64,000 bases of DNA from Pseudomonas sp. HN11. GTDB taxonomy: Bacteria > Pseudomonadota > Gammaproteobacteria > Pseudomonadales > Pseudomonadaceae. Within the stretch, counting starts at the first letter, position 1. Every line of letters starts with the position of its first letter. The stretch covers positions 4,103,001 through 4,167,000 of the forward strand of contig NZ_CP089985.1 in NCBI RefSeq assembly GCF_021390155.1. Direction: 5' to 3'. Below, in pieces: positions 14,558 to 23,971 of this stretch. The notes under the pieces are model-generated. The model saw nothing but the letters and a program-made list of their open reading frames with translations, searched no databases and was not told the DNA's origin. The position numbers and the translations under genes were made by a program.

Positions 14558-17304
14558 TGCGTACCGGCGTCTCGGGCAACCGCACTTCTGCGTGGAAAGC
14601 CTGGCGCAACCCATTGCGTCCGCGCACCACCTTGGCCGATGAAGCTGCACTCTATGCGCACAACCCCAGCTTCACCGACCACTTGCCTTGGGTCGAATAC
14701 CTCGATACAGAACAATGCTTTTTACTGGACGACAATCACTCGGTGGGTGCGGTGTTCGAGTTGCTGCCCATCGGCACCGAAGGGCGCGAACCCGATTGGC
14801 TGATGGCCGCCCGCGATGCCCTCGAAGACGTCCTGCAGGATAGCTTTGACGAACTGGATCAAGCGCCTTGGGTGGCGCAGTTTTTCTGCCAGGACGACAA
14901 CGACTTCTCCCCCTACCTGACGCGGCTCACCGATTATATTCAAGACAGCGCGCGAGGCACGGTCTTCACCGAGACGTTTTTGGAACTCAGTCGTCGCCAC
15001 TTGAAGACCATCGCCAAGCCGGGAGGTCTGTTCGAGGACAAGGCCGTCACGCGCCTACCCTGGCGCGGCAATAATCGACGGGTGCGCCTGGTGATCTATC
15101 GCTGGCTTGAATCTGGCACGGAGGAGATGGAACTCACTCCGGTGCAATCTCTGCAACAGGCTTGCGAGCGTATCGTGGCTTCGTTGCAGGCATGCGGAGT
15201 GCAATCGGCGCGAATCGATGGCCGAGGTCTGTATGCCTGGCTGCTGCCCTGGTTCAATCCGGCCCCCACGCTCACCGATCAAGCACCCGAGGATTTCTAC
15301 CAATGCGTGGCCTATCCGGAGTCAAGTGATGGCGAGTCGCTGGAGTTACCCTTCGATCACGACTTCGCCGAGCGGCTGTTTTTCAACGAACCGCGCTCGG
15401 ACGTGCAGCACGGACTCTGGTTTTTTGATGATCAGCCACACCGGGTCATGGTGGTAGACAAGCTGCGCCGGGCGCCATTGATTGGTCAACTCACTGGTGA
15501 AACTCGCAAGGGCGACGCGGTGAATGCGCTGTTCGACCAGTTACCCGAAGGCACGGTGATGAGTCTGACCCTGGTGGTCAAACCCCAAGATGTGCTCGAG
15601 GAGCAGCTGAACCGTCTGGCGCGCAAAGCCATCGGTGAAAACCTGGCCTCGACCCAGACCCGCCAGGATGTTGAAGAGGCTCGCGCGATCATTGGCCGCC
15701 AGCACAAGCTATACCGGGGCACTCTGGCATTTTACGTACGCGGTCACGATGAACGGCAATTGCACCAGCGATCGGTCAGCCTGGCCAACGCGCTGTTGGG
15801 CGCGGGGCTGCAGCCGGTACGCGAAAGCGATGAGGTCGCCGCCTGCAACAGTTACCTGCGTTGGTTGCCGATGGCTTACAACCCGGCCCGCGACACACGC
15901 AACTGGTACACCCGCCTGATGTTCGCCCAGCACCTGGCAAACCTGATTCCGGTGTGGGGCCGCAGCACTGGCACTGGCCACCCGGGCATCACTCTGTTCA
16001 ATCGTGGTGGCTCGCCGTTGAGCTTCGATCCGTTGTCACGACTAGACCGGGCTATGAACGGCCATCTGCTGTTGTTCGGCCCGACCGGCGCCGGTAAGTC
16101 GGCCACTCTGGTCACCCTGCTGATGCAGGTCATGGCGGTATATCGCCCTCGCCTGTTTATCGTCGAGGCCGGTAACTCATTCGGCTTGCAAGGCGATTAT
16201 TTTGCGACACAGGGCCTGTCGGTCAACAAGGTTCAATTGAAGCCGGGTACCGCGATCAGCCTCGCCCCGTTCGCCGATGCCTGGCGCCTGGTCGAGCAGC
16301 CAGATCAGGTGGCGAGCCTGTCGGTTGATGAATGGGACGATGAAGCAGTAGCCAGTCGCGAGGACCAGCGCGATGTGCTCGGCGAGTTGGAAATCACTGC
16401 TCGCTTGATGATCACCGGCGGTGAGGCCAAGGAAGAGGCACGTCTGAGTCGAGCCGATCGCAGTCTAATCCGCGAGTGCATTCTCGATGCGGCACATACC
16501 TGTGTCGCGTCGGGTCGCCAGGTATTGACCTGCGACGTGCGCGACGCGCTGCTGCGCGTCGCCGCCGACACGCACTTGCCGGAGAAGCGGCGTGAGCGTG
16601 CCCAGGAAATGGGCGAGTCCATCGACCTGTTCTGCCAAGGTTTCGAGGGTGAGCTGTTCGATCGCGAGGGTACGCCTTGGCCCGAGAGCGATGTGACCAT
16701 TGTCGACCTGGCCACTTATGCTCGCGAAGGCTATGAGGCTCAAATGTCCATCAGCTACATCAGCCTGATGAACACCGTGAACAACCTTGCTGAGCGAGAC
16801 CAGTACCTGGGCCGAGCGATCATCATGGTCACCGACGAGGGCCATATCATCACCAAAAACCCACTGCTGGCGCCATTCGTGGTCAAGGGGACCAAGATGT
16901 GGCGCAAGCTCGGGGCCTGGTTCTGGCTGGCGACGCAAAACCTTGCCGACTTCCCTACTGCCGCGCAGACCATGCTCAACATGATCGAATGGTGGATTTG
17001 TTTGAACATGCCGCCCGCGGAAATCGAAGAGATCGCACGTTTCAAGAAACTTACACCAGCGCAGAAAGCCTTGTTGCTCTCCGCCAGCAAGGAGCCGGGC
17101 AAATACACCGAAGGAGTCGTGCTATCGAAGAACCTCGAAACGCTGTTTCGAGCCGTGCCGCCCAGTCTTTATCTCGCCCTGGCCATGACAGAGCCCGAGG
17201 AAAAAGCCGAACGCTGGACACTGATGCAGAGCACCGGCTGCTCGGAATTGGAGGCGGCTTACCGGGTAGCTGAACGGATCGATAGGATGCGAGGAATTAA
17301 GTGA
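14557..17304 (+). CDS. traC: Conjugative transfer ATPase, TIGR03744 (TraC/VirB4 type)
   Basis: 915 aa. Walker A is LLLFGPTGAGKSATL (Gly-Lys-Ser at about 512-514). A Walker B-like region (IIMVTDEGHII) and the later block WFWLATQNLADFP are typical of VirB4/TraC motors. It powers pilus assembly and substrate transfer at the inner membrane. The start overlaps the lipoprotein stop by one base. It is the last gene of the middle transfer block. Confidence 0.93.
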   Translation: MRTGVSGNRTSAWKAWRNPLRPRTTLADEAALYAHNPSFTDHLPWVEYLDTEQCFLLDDNHSVGAVFELLPIGTEGREPDWLMAARDALEDVLQDSFDELDQAPWVAQFFCQDDNDFSPYLTRLTDYIQDSARGTVFTETFLELSRRHLKTIAKPGGLFEDKAVTRLPWRGNNRRVRLVIYRWLESGTEEMELTPVQSLQQACERIVASLQACGVQSARIDGRGLYAWLLPWFNPAPTLTDQAPEDFYQCVAYPESSDGESLELPFDHDFAERLFFNEPRSDVQHGLWFFDDQPHRVMVVDKLRRAPLIGQLTGETRKGDAVNALFDQLPEGTVMSLTLVVKPQDVLEEQLNRLARKAIGENLASTQTRQDVEEARAIIGRQHKLYRGTLAFYVRGHDERQLHQRSVSLANALLGAGLQPVRESDEVAACNSYLRWLPMAYNPARDTRNWYTRLMFAQHLANLIPVWGRSTGTGHPGITLFNRGGSPLSFDPLSRLDRAMNGHLLLFGPTGAGKSATLVTLLMQVMAVYRPRLFIVEAGNSFGLQGDYFATQGLSVNKVQLKPGTAISLAPFADAWRLVEQPDQVASLSVDEWDDEAVASREDQRDVLGELEITARLMITGGEAKEEARLSRADRSLIRECILDAAHTCVASGRQVLTCDVRDALLRVAADTHLPEKRRERAQEMGESIDLFCQGFEGELFDREGTPWPESDVTIVDLATYAREGYEAQMSISYISLMNTVNNLAERDQYLGRAIIMVTDEGHIITKNPLLAPFVVKGTKMWRKLGAWFWLATQNLADFPTAAQTMLNMIEWWICLNMPPAEIEEIARFKKLTPAQKALLLSASKEPGKYTEGVVLSKNLETLFRAVPPSLYLALAMTEPEEKAERWTLMQSTGCSELEAAYRVAERIDRMRGIK

Positions 17305-17328
17305 TACGGAGCGGATCCTAGGTTTCGA

Positions 17329-17956
17329 TCAGCCCGGCAGCAAATCCTTGAACACCCTCTTCATGTAGAATTCGCTGAACTCCAGGCGTCCGCCTTCTCT
17401 GGCAACCTTTTCGATTTTCATCCGGGTTGATGTAGGCCGTATTGATCGCACCTTCAACCATGGCTGGGATTTTACCCTCCAGTCGGTTCACCAGATCATC
17501 ACTCAATCTTGGTCGGCTTTCATATCCCGCTCCACGTTCTCAGAGCGCGCAGAATCTGCAGAATCCTAGCCGTAAATCTGTTTGTCACAGACCAACGCCA
17601 CTTCTGTCAGATCTCCATTCTAGAGGAATGGCGCCTGGAACCATACTGTCTAGTAATCTGCGAGCCATATCGTCCAGGTTGGACCCGCACGGCTACGGTA
17701 AACCGCCTTGAAGCCGTTGCTGAATTCTCAATAAAAATCCTGCTTCGAAAGCATCCTGAGAATCTCCTGCCGGACAAGTCTTACGTGCCTGTGCCAGTTC
17801 CCACCAAAGTGGTACGTCGTCAGGTGTATTAAGCCAAACCTGAGCACATCGCACGCCACTTTCGATCATAGGCGCAAATTCCCTGCCCCACGCTGTCAGA
17901 AGGCTCGGGCAACCGTCCGCTGCCGGAATTGAAACGTAATTTTCGTCCATACACAC
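17329..17956 (-). pseudogene. Decayed minus-strand gene between VirB4 and the XRE regulator
   Basis: One minus-strand frame runs from 17956 to about 17420 with coding-like segments (87 aa ending QGGLP, then NLDDMARRLLDSMVPGAIPL, then LSDDLVNRLEGKIPAMVEGA) broken by three in-frame stops. The sense then continues in the +1 frame as KVAREGGRLEFSEFYMKRVF to a stop at 17329. A further coding-like piece in a second frame lies near 17510-17560. At least two frameshifts and several nonsense codons make this a pseudogene of roughly 200 codons. I do not recognise the family. Confidence 0.6.
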
Positions 17957-18109
17957 CTTAGCTTTCGATTATTTATTAATGCTCCGTCTGTTCTAAACAG
18001 CATAGAAACAAAACTGATACTCAACCTAAGCGTCAAAAAAAGCCCAACCCAGAGCAAATGTAGACTATATCCCGTGGATTGAGAGTCCCTCAAGGCGCAG
18101 TTTGCGCGC
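17957..18109. promoter_or_regulatory. Intergenic region between decayed gene and XRE regulator
   Basis: A divergent, AT-rich 150-bp region between the minus-strand pseudogene and the plus-strand XRE gene. It is the expected place for an operator of the XRE protein, but no clear palindrome was identified by eye. Confidence 0.3.
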
Positions 18110-18364
18110 ATGACTCAAGACTACGAACAGCTCCGTCTGCAGCTGGCGGCTAACATTCGCTCAATGCGACGCATGAAGAACCTCACCCAGGAGCAATTGG
18201 CGCTCATGGCTGAGGTGGATCGTACCTATGTGAGTCAAATCGAACGAGGAGTAGGCAACCCGTCGTTGTTGGTTCTCTGCAAGCTCGCCAGCATTTTCGA
18301 GATCAAAGCACACCAACTGCTGATTGAGTCTAACGCACCTGCTCGTACGCTGATTATTGAATGA
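18110..18364 (+). CDS. XRE-family helix-turn-helix regulator
   Basis: 84 aa that are almost entirely an HTH_XRE domain: LAANIRSMRRMKNLTQEQLA, then AEVDRTYVSQIERGVGNPSL and LCKLASIFEI. It probably represses its own promoter and perhaps the neighbouring decayed gene. It is an insertion in the usual transfer gene order, at the position where related ICEs often carry TIGR03757 and dsbC-like genes, which are absent here. Confidence 0.88.
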   Translation: MTQDYEQLRLQLAANIRSMRRMKNLTQEQLALMAEVDRTYVSQIERGVGNPSLLVLCKLASIFEIKAHQLLIESNAPARTLIIE

Positions 18365-18480
18365 CCCTCTGTTGATCTAGAAGGATCACCATAAACCGAA
18401 GGTTCTGAGTTCGGCTTTCTCACTGACATCCCTCTCTCGATTATTGAACCTGTCCAGGCCCTACACCCGGAGCCTGGATC

Positions 18481-19437
18481 ATGTCTGCTGCTTGTCCGCA
18501 CATTTCGCCCCAGAAGTTACATCCTTTGGTGCTGAGCATTCTGCTGGCATCCGGGCCAAGCGTAGCGCTGGATACTGGCAGCATTACTGCCTCCGTGCTT
18601 TCTCCAGACTGCCTTGAGTACAGGATCGTTGGCATCTGCTTCTGGTTGCTCTGCACCCCCTTTGGCTGCACGGTCAAAACTTCGACCAAAGTGCGTCACT
18701 TCATTCCTGAGCTGGTGGTCTCGAGCTACAGCACCACGGGCAGTAACCCATGGACCGAGATGGCCACCCTCTCCTCCCCCATCAGCGGTGCGGAAGGTGG
18801 TGGTAACCTGATCACACCGAACACCCAGCGCGATAACCTACCTCGTTTCAAAAATGTTGATGGCATCGGCCACCCCGGAGGCTGGGCCGCCACGCAATTA
18901 GCTTCTCAGTCCGGCTATGCTTGCGCCAGCGGTGCCATGGCGTTCATGCCCTACTACCTAAGCACTTGGGACTCGCTGGCCTGGCGTCATGGCATCCCGG
19001 AAAGCCTCTACCCCGAGTCACTCGTACCGGGAATCCGTGAAATCGGTCGTCAGCTCGCGGGAAACATGTGGGGCAACGTCTATCCCCGGCAAGGATTTCT
19101 GGTACAACCCGACGACTTCAAAGCCGCTGCGGTGATGGCGCAGCGGGCGGGTGATGTCATTACCCGCAACTGGCAGCCGCATGTGTATGTCCCGCTCATA
19201 CACATACCACGCGATGGTTATTGGCCGCCTGGCCCAATCGTTGAAAACGACGCTTCGACCCACAAATGGCAATTGCTCTCCCCTCTGGTTCAACCCACAT
19301 GTGTCATCTTCCCCAGCGATCCAGTGCAGAGCGCGGATGGCGGCTACGCCTGGTCGCTGTGGCGTCCCTACAGCTGCTGCAGGCGTGAGGGGCAGACCTT
19401 CCTGTTCAGCATCGACTTCGAAGGTGGTGCTTCATGA
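18481..19437 (+). CDS. ICE protein, TIGR03756 (PFL_4710) family; TraU-like
   Basis: 318 aa with a signal peptide (about 1-29). It has many cysteines, including CLEYRIVGICFWLLCTPFGC, and the blocks IGHPGGWAATQLASQ and WRPYSCCRREGQTFLFSID. These match the TraU-like family needed for mating-pair formation. It overlaps the next gene by 4 nt and opens the last transfer block. Confidence 0.9.
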   Translation: MSAACPHISPQKLHPLVLSILLASGPSVALDTGSITASVLSPDCLEYRIVGICFWLLCTPFGCTVKTSTKVRHFIPELVVSSYSTTGSNPWTEMATLSSPISGAEGGGNLITPNTQRDNLPRFKNVDGIGHPGGWAATQLASQSGYACASGAMAFMPYYLSTWDSLAWRHGIPESLYPESLVPGIREIGRQLAGNMWGNVYPRQGFLVQPDDFKAAAVMAQRAGDVITRNWQPHVYVPLIHIPRDGYWPPGPIVENDASTHKWQLLSPLVQPTCVIFPSDPVQSADGGYAWSLWRPYSCCRREGQTFLFSIDFEGGAS

Positions 19438-20816
19438 GTCGGCTTCTTGCAGGACCATGGTTGGGCCCGATGAGTTTGTTGCTCTGCGGACTGCTTGCCG
19501 TGGCCACACATACCCACGCCGCCGGGGACGATTACCGCTTAGGCACCCAAGGCGAAGTGCTCGACGATCGGGTGATGTACACCATCGGTGGTGGCTCGGC
19601 AGTGGGTTCACCGAGTTCGCTCTATCGTCCCAATGGGCTCGGTGTCGGCGCTTCATGGCGAGCGAACATGATGTGCGGCAACATGAGCCTCACCAATACC
19701 TTGCAAAACCAGTTGAACGGCGTCACCGAGGGCTTCCAGCAGATCATGGGCAGCATCGTGCAGAACGCGACCCAAGCAGTCATGTCGCTGCCGGCGTTGA
19801 TTATTCAGCGCGCCAACCCCGGTCTCTATGAGTTGCTCAGTAATGGAGTGCTGCAGGGTCGTATCGATTTCGACCGCTCCAAACTGACCTGCCAGGCCAT
19901 GGCTGAAAAGATGGCAGACAAGGTCGGTCAAGCCGGTTGGGGGGCACTGGCCAAGAACCAGGAGATGCAGAGTAATCTGGAGCAAACCGGCGGTGATGCG
20001 GTGGCCGCGGTGAAAAACACCGAAACCCATAACGGCAACAAGGGGGTGCCCTGGGTCGGCGGCTCAAAGGCCGGAGGTAGCGGGCAAGCGCCCATTCGGG
20101 TGACTTCCGACGTGGTGCGTGCCGGCTACAACCTGATGCATAACCGATCGGTGGATGACAGCTCCTCAATCAGTAGCAGTGATTGCCTAGGTGGGGCCAT
20201 TTGCCAGATATGGACTTCGCCCCAAGAGGAGTCCGACTGGGCCGTTCGCGTGTTGGGCGAAAGCGAAGTCGCAACCTGCGATAACTGCGAAACCCTGCGC
20301 GCTACGGCCGGCAGCGGATTGACGCCGCTGATCCAAGAAGCCTACAGCGAACGCCTCCAGGCCCTGCAAGGGCTGCTGTCGGGTTCACTGCCGCTTACCC
20401 CAGACAACTTGATTAAAGCCTCGAGCCCGATGCTGCCGGTGACCCGAGGCGTGATTGAAGCCCTGCGCGACGATCCCGACCAGGATCTATTGGCGCGACG
20501 CCTGGCCAGTGAGACGGCCCTGTCCAGCGTGCTCGACAAAGCCCTCCTGCTATTGCGCACCCTGCTGGCAGGCAGCCACGAACCGAACATCGCTTCCGCC
20601 GAACCGGCCCAAACGGCCTTGACGAAAAACATCGACACGTTGGAGCGCGAAATACGCATGCTGCAGACCGAGCTGCAGGTACGGCAAATATTGGCTACCA
20701 ATACCGCCAGCCTAGTGCTCGATCGGCATGCCGGAGGTGCCGACGCGTCGCGCACCGTCGAGCAAGGCGACCCCGAACCTGGCCGACTCAACGACGCTGA
20801 CGCCAAGCGCAGGTAA
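19434..20816 (+). CDS. ICE protein, TIGR03755 (PFL_4711) family; TraH-like
   Basis: 460 aa with a signal peptide (about 1-30). The conserved N-terminal region has SLYRPNGLGVGASWRANMMC and ATQAVMSLPALIIQRANPGL, followed by a CDNCETL motif and a C-terminal coiled-coil region (about 385-425). It is a periplasmic mating-pair protein by analogy with TraH. It is followed by a small membrane gene after 3 nt. Confidence 0.9.
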   Translation: MSRLLAGPWLGPMSLLLCGLLAVATHTHAAGDDYRLGTQGEVLDDRVMYTIGGGSAVGSPSSLYRPNGLGVGASWRANMMCGNMSLTNTLQNQLNGVTEGFQQIMGSIVQNATQAVMSLPALIIQRANPGLYELLSNGVLQGRIDFDRSKLTCQAMAEKMADKVGQAGWGALAKNQEMQSNLEQTGGDAVAAVKNTETHNGNKGVPWVGGSKAGGSGQAPIRVTSDVVRAGYNLMHNRSVDDSSSISSSDCLGGAICQIWTSPQEESDWAVRVLGESEVATCDNCETLRATAGSGLTPLIQEAYSERLQALQGLLSGSLPLTPDNLIKASSPMLPVTRGVIEALRDDPDQDLLARRLASETALSSVLDKALLLLRTLLAGSHEPNIASAEPAQTALTKNIDTLEREIRMLQTELQVRQILATNTASLVLDRHAGGADASRTVEQGDPEPGRLNDADAKRR

Positions 20817-20819
20817 GCC

Positions 20820-21128
20820 ATGAAACGCTCACCGCTATTCACTTTGCTTTCAGGCCTGGGCATTGCCGCGGTGATGGTCCTGGCCGCCACACTGGTCGCC
20901 TGGATCGGCCGCACTGCACTGGGCAGTTTCGAGGTCTGGCAGCAAGCCTTGGAATCGATACGGCCTTTCCTGCGGTGGTGGCGTGCCCTGCTCTACGGCG
21001 TCCTATTAGCACTCTGGTGGGACCTAGTGAGGCGCTACCGACATCGACCACAGGACCGACTGCGCGTGAAGCGCGCCGGGATATTAGGGCTCTTGCTCTT
21101 TACCTGCGTCGAGCTCACTCGATTGTGA
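20820..21128 (+). CDS. Small membrane protein of the transfer operon
   Basis: 102 aa with three hydrophobic stretches (about 9-30, 53-68 and 86-100) and a basic loop with RRYRHRPQDRLRVKR. It is tightly packed between TIGR03755 and TraG-N genes, so it is very likely a transfer component. No named family is recognised. Confidence 0.8.
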   Translation: MKRSPLFTLLSGLGIAAVMVLAATLVAWIGRTALGSFEVWQQALESIRPFLRWWRALLYGVLLALWWDLVRRYRHRPQDRLRVKRAGILGLLLFTCVELTRL

Positions 21129-21138
21129 GGTCACCATC

Positions 21139-22677
21139 ATGCTCATGAGCACCAACAGCTACCTGGAGTTTTACCTTTCCCTGCTCGCCTGGATCATCAA
21201 CAACGGTATCTGGAACGTCCTGTCCGATACTGGCCTGTTCGCCGCACCCTTCGGCGCGATCATTTTGCAGGAGTGGTTGTCGGCCCGTCAGCAAGGCGCG
21301 GATGAAGGCAACAAGGGATTGCTCTCGGTGCCTCGAATCGAGAACCGGCTGTGGTTGGCCTACATCATCGTATTGTTCGGCTGCGCGCCGGTCTTTCCGC
21401 TAAACCTCGCTTCAATGACGTTCGATGATGCAGCTAGCCAACGATGCGGTGTCAGTGTGGCCAAGCCAGCGGAAACCGCCTGGGGCGCCACTTTCAACAC
21501 CATCGGAGAACGCTCTGCCAATGTGCCGGTCTGGTGGTTTCTGGTTCATGCCTTGAGCAAAGGAGTGACCGCTGCGGCCACCGCCTCCATCCCCTGCGCA
21601 CCGGATATCCGGCAGATGCGCATGGAGATCGACAGTTCGCGCATCGACAGTCAGGTCCTGCTGCAGGAAATCGCCGACTTCACTCGTGATTGCTACAGCT
21701 ATTCCCGCTCTCGGCTGTTCACCAATCGTCCCCAGCTGGACAAGGAACAAAGCCACGACGCGTCCTGGATCGGCTCACGCTATTTTCTCGACACTCCGGG
21801 CTACTACGACACCGATCGCTCACGTACACCGCGAGTCAGCTGGCCGTATGACGACAGCCGCGATGTTTCCTTACCACGGTTGGAGAATGGCGCGGGCTAC
21901 CCCACTTGCAAACAATGGTGGAGTGACAGCGGAATCGGGTTGCGCGAGCGCTTGATCGAGCAAGTTGATCCGTCGCTGCTGACTCAACTGAAAGGCTGGT
22001 TGACTGGCCGCTCGAGCAACGAAATCGAGGATGCCACCCTGCGCGAACTGGTCAGCCCGCGCCAACAATCGATGTCCATGTCGCCCGGACAGGTGTACCA
22101 GGACTATGGCTCCAGTGCTCGCGGTGGGTCGATCAATCAGGGGCTCAATAACCTGGCGACCAACACTGGGCTGGCCCTCGGCTCCTTCAGCAACTTCCCG
22201 GCGATGAATGCGCTACGCGCCGCCCTGCCCATGGTGCAGGCTTTCCTGATCATGGGCGTCATCATCAGCTTGCCGCTGATCCTGCTGGTCAGTACTTACC
22301 AGCTAAAGACCGTCATGACGGTGACGTTCACGCTGTTCACGCTGCACATGCTGACCTTCTGGTGGGAGTTGGCCCGCTGGGTCGACTCCAGCATGCTCGA
22401 TACCTTGTACAACCAAGTGTCTGTGTCCAATCAGGTGCTGTTGTCGCTGCCCACATCCGGATTTATGGACGGAACCGTCACGGCGCAGGTGATTGAGTAT
22501 GTGATGGGGGCAATGTTCTTGGTCCTGCCAGGTCTATTTCTGGTTGCTATGAGCTGGGCAGGTTACTCAATTGGCAGCAGCCTTGAAGGAATGCTAGGAA
22601 GTGCGAGCAAGGCCGCGCATGGCTCGGCAGGCAAAGGCACAGATCAGCTGATGGGAGCTACGAAAAGGATTATCTGA
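21139..22677 (+). CDS. traG: TraG N-terminal domain protein (mating-pair stabilisation)
   Basis: 512 aa. The N-terminus has a helix near residues 9-40 and a membrane segment at about 73-90; a later cluster of hydrophobic segments lies at about 370-410 and 455-490. The block SVPRIENRLWLAYIIVLFGC and the periplasmic SIPCAPDIRQMRMEID are typical of TraG_N proteins of this ICE class. It ends in a Gly/Ser/Lys-rich tail. It overlaps the convergent DUF3742 gene by 8 nt. Confidence 0.9.
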   Translation: MLMSTNSYLEFYLSLLAWIINNGIWNVLSDTGLFAAPFGAIILQEWLSARQQGADEGNKGLLSVPRIENRLWLAYIIVLFGCAPVFPLNLASMTFDDAASQRCGVSVAKPAETAWGATFNTIGERSANVPVWWFLVHALSKGVTAAATASIPCAPDIRQMRMEIDSSRIDSQVLLQEIADFTRDCYSYSRSRLFTNRPQLDKEQSHDASWIGSRYFLDTPGYYDTDRSRTPRVSWPYDDSRDVSLPRLENGAGYPTCKQWWSDSGIGLRERLIEQVDPSLLTQLKGWLTGRSSNEIEDATLRELVSPRQQSMSMSPGQVYQDYGSSARGGSINQGLNNLATNTGLALGSFSNFPAMNALRAALPMVQAFLIMGVIISLPLILLVSTYQLKTVMTVTFTLFTLHMLTFWWELARWVDSSMLDTLYNQVSVSNQVLLSLPTSGFMDGTVTAQVIEYVMGAMFLVLPGLFLVAMSWAGYSIGSSLEGMLGSASKAAHGSAGKGTDQLMGATKRII

Positions 22678-23080
22678 CGTCACTACTCGATGATTTGGAA
22701 TGCCCGATGTAATGGCCATTGTCGTCGTAATTGCCTAGATAGGAGTTGGCCCCTAAAAAGTCTGGACCTGGATCATTGTCTTCAAGATCCGCATCAATGG
22801 CAGCCTTGGACACCAGAAGCCCAATTACAGCAATCATCGTTGCCACAGAAGCGACCAGCCAGAAACCGATAAAGAGCAACCCAAGGATGAGTGCCAGCTT
22901 CGTAACCAGAAAGCTCCCACGAACCAATAGCCCACCTGCGGGCAGGCCTGTCGACACCGCACGTTTAGCCACACGAATTTCAAATCCTTTCAACCTGCGA
23001 TAAACACGTTTTACCGACATGCCGCATGCATATGCCCAGCGGTGTGCGCGGGAGATTTGAAGTGGCTGCTGAGCCGGCAT
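22670..23080 (-). CDS. DUF3742 family membrane protein
   Basis: 136 aa convergent with traG. A basic N-terminal half is followed by a hydrophobic segment of about 40 residues (residues ~60-95) and an acidic tail ending NYDDNGHYIGH, the usual ending of DUF3742 proteins. They commonly flank the end of GI-type T4SS operons; function unknown. Confidence 0.85.
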   Translation of the reverse strand: MPAQQPLQISRAHRWAYACGMSVKRVYRRLKGFEIRVAKRAVSTGLPAGGLLVRGSFLVTKLALILGLLFIGFWLVASVATMIAVIGLLVSKAAIDADLEDNDPGPDFLGANSYLGNYDDNGHYIGHSKSSSSDVR

Positions 23081-23472
23081 GATTGCGCCCTCTTCTGAGC
23101 GTATTCCTGTGGAAATCGAGATTACAGCCTACTACTGAAAACCGCCCATGCTTAACCGTTTATCAGCTTATTCGGTCGGAAACTCTTCACTGGAAGACAG
23201 AAGACACACCTCGTGCACCAGTGCCCCTAAGGCCGTTGACCCATCCAAATCATCCAGCTACATAGAGGATACGGATCGCTGTTATCGACAGCACCTTCCC
23301 AGGTAGCCAGAGCCTTCAAAGCTACGTCACTCCGGTGATGGTTCCCCAAGTGCGATTAGCGTTCGGTAGCTCGCACGGTCACGTTTCACGGTGATGAACG
23401 CCTACTGCTCTCCCGAGCGCCTTTCGAGCTCGGCTCGTTCCAAACCCTCTTGTTTTTCTTCAACCCACCGCG
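23081..23472. other. Non-coding stretch between DUF3742 and accessory genes
   Basis: About 390 bp without a convincing gene. Direct repeats of CACGGT and an imperfect inverted repeat (TGCGA...TCGCA) occur near 23350-23395. It probably contains the divergent promoters for the DUF3742 gene and the rightward accessory genes. Confidence 0.4.
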
Positions 23473-23487
23473 GGGAAACTCTTTCCC
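23473..23487 (+). promoter_or_regulatory. Leader hairpin 1 (GGGAAA-CTC-TTTCCC)
   Basis: A 6-bp stem with a 3-nt loop ends 41 nt before the start at 23529. The surrounding sequence (CCCACCG..GGGGAA..TTCCC, then ACAGGTTTCTTCG) is related to that before the ardC-like gene, where the stem has changed on both arms (GGGGAA/TTCCCC). Confidence 0.5.
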
Positions 23488-23528
23488 GTATGGGACAGGT
23501 TTCTTCGCGCGCCCAACGGAGGTACACC

Positions 23529-23858
23529 ATGTCCGGCTCACTCACATCCGAAGCACTGAACAACCTTCGCTTGCCCGTTGTGTTCACAACAGACGCGTGG
23601 CAACAAGCAGTATTGCTCGATGGTCCAAATCATCCTGAAAAGCTGCAGCTGGATAGGCTGAGCAATGTGATATGCGCAGCGTTCAAAGCTCACCTGGCCG
23701 ATCCAAACGCACCCTACGTGGTGTTCGAGGTAGTCAAGCTCGCCTCAGCGAGTGAGGCAGATCCTGAGCCATTGCTGCGACTGAGCCTCAGCCTGCTTCA
23801 GGCACCGGATCAACCTGAAGCCTTGCTGATAGCGCTTGCGGAAGAGCATCAACGCTGA
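23529..23858 (+). CDS. Small hypothetical ICE protein
   Basis: 109 aa; GGAGG lies 8 nt before the ATG at 23529. It looks soluble and helical, acidic at the C-terminus (LLIALAEEHQR), without known motifs. It precedes the ardC-like gene and has a related 5' leader, so both may be controlled alike. Function unknown. Confidence 0.7.
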   Translation: MSGSLTSEALNNLRLPVVFTTDAWQQAVLLDGPNHPEKLQLDRLSNVICAAFKAHLADPNAPYVVFEVVKLASASEADPEPLLRLSLSLLQAPDQPEALLIALAEEHQR

Positions 23859-23912
23859 ACGCATACACACTCAGACTGCGCGTAATCCTGCATCAATCCA
23901 ACCAACTCCCAC

Positions 23913-23929
23913 CGGGGAACCCTTCCCCG
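23913..23929 (+). promoter_or_regulatory. Leader hairpin 2 (CGGGGAA-CCC-TTCCCCG)
   Basis: A perfect 7-bp stem with a 3-nt loop ends 42 nt before the ATG at 23972. Together with hairpin 1 it forms a repeated leader of the same geometry, with covarying stem bases. Confidence 0.55.
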
Positions 23930-23971
23930 ACGGGCAAGGCGTTCCTCCGATTTCTCTCGAGGAAAATGCCC

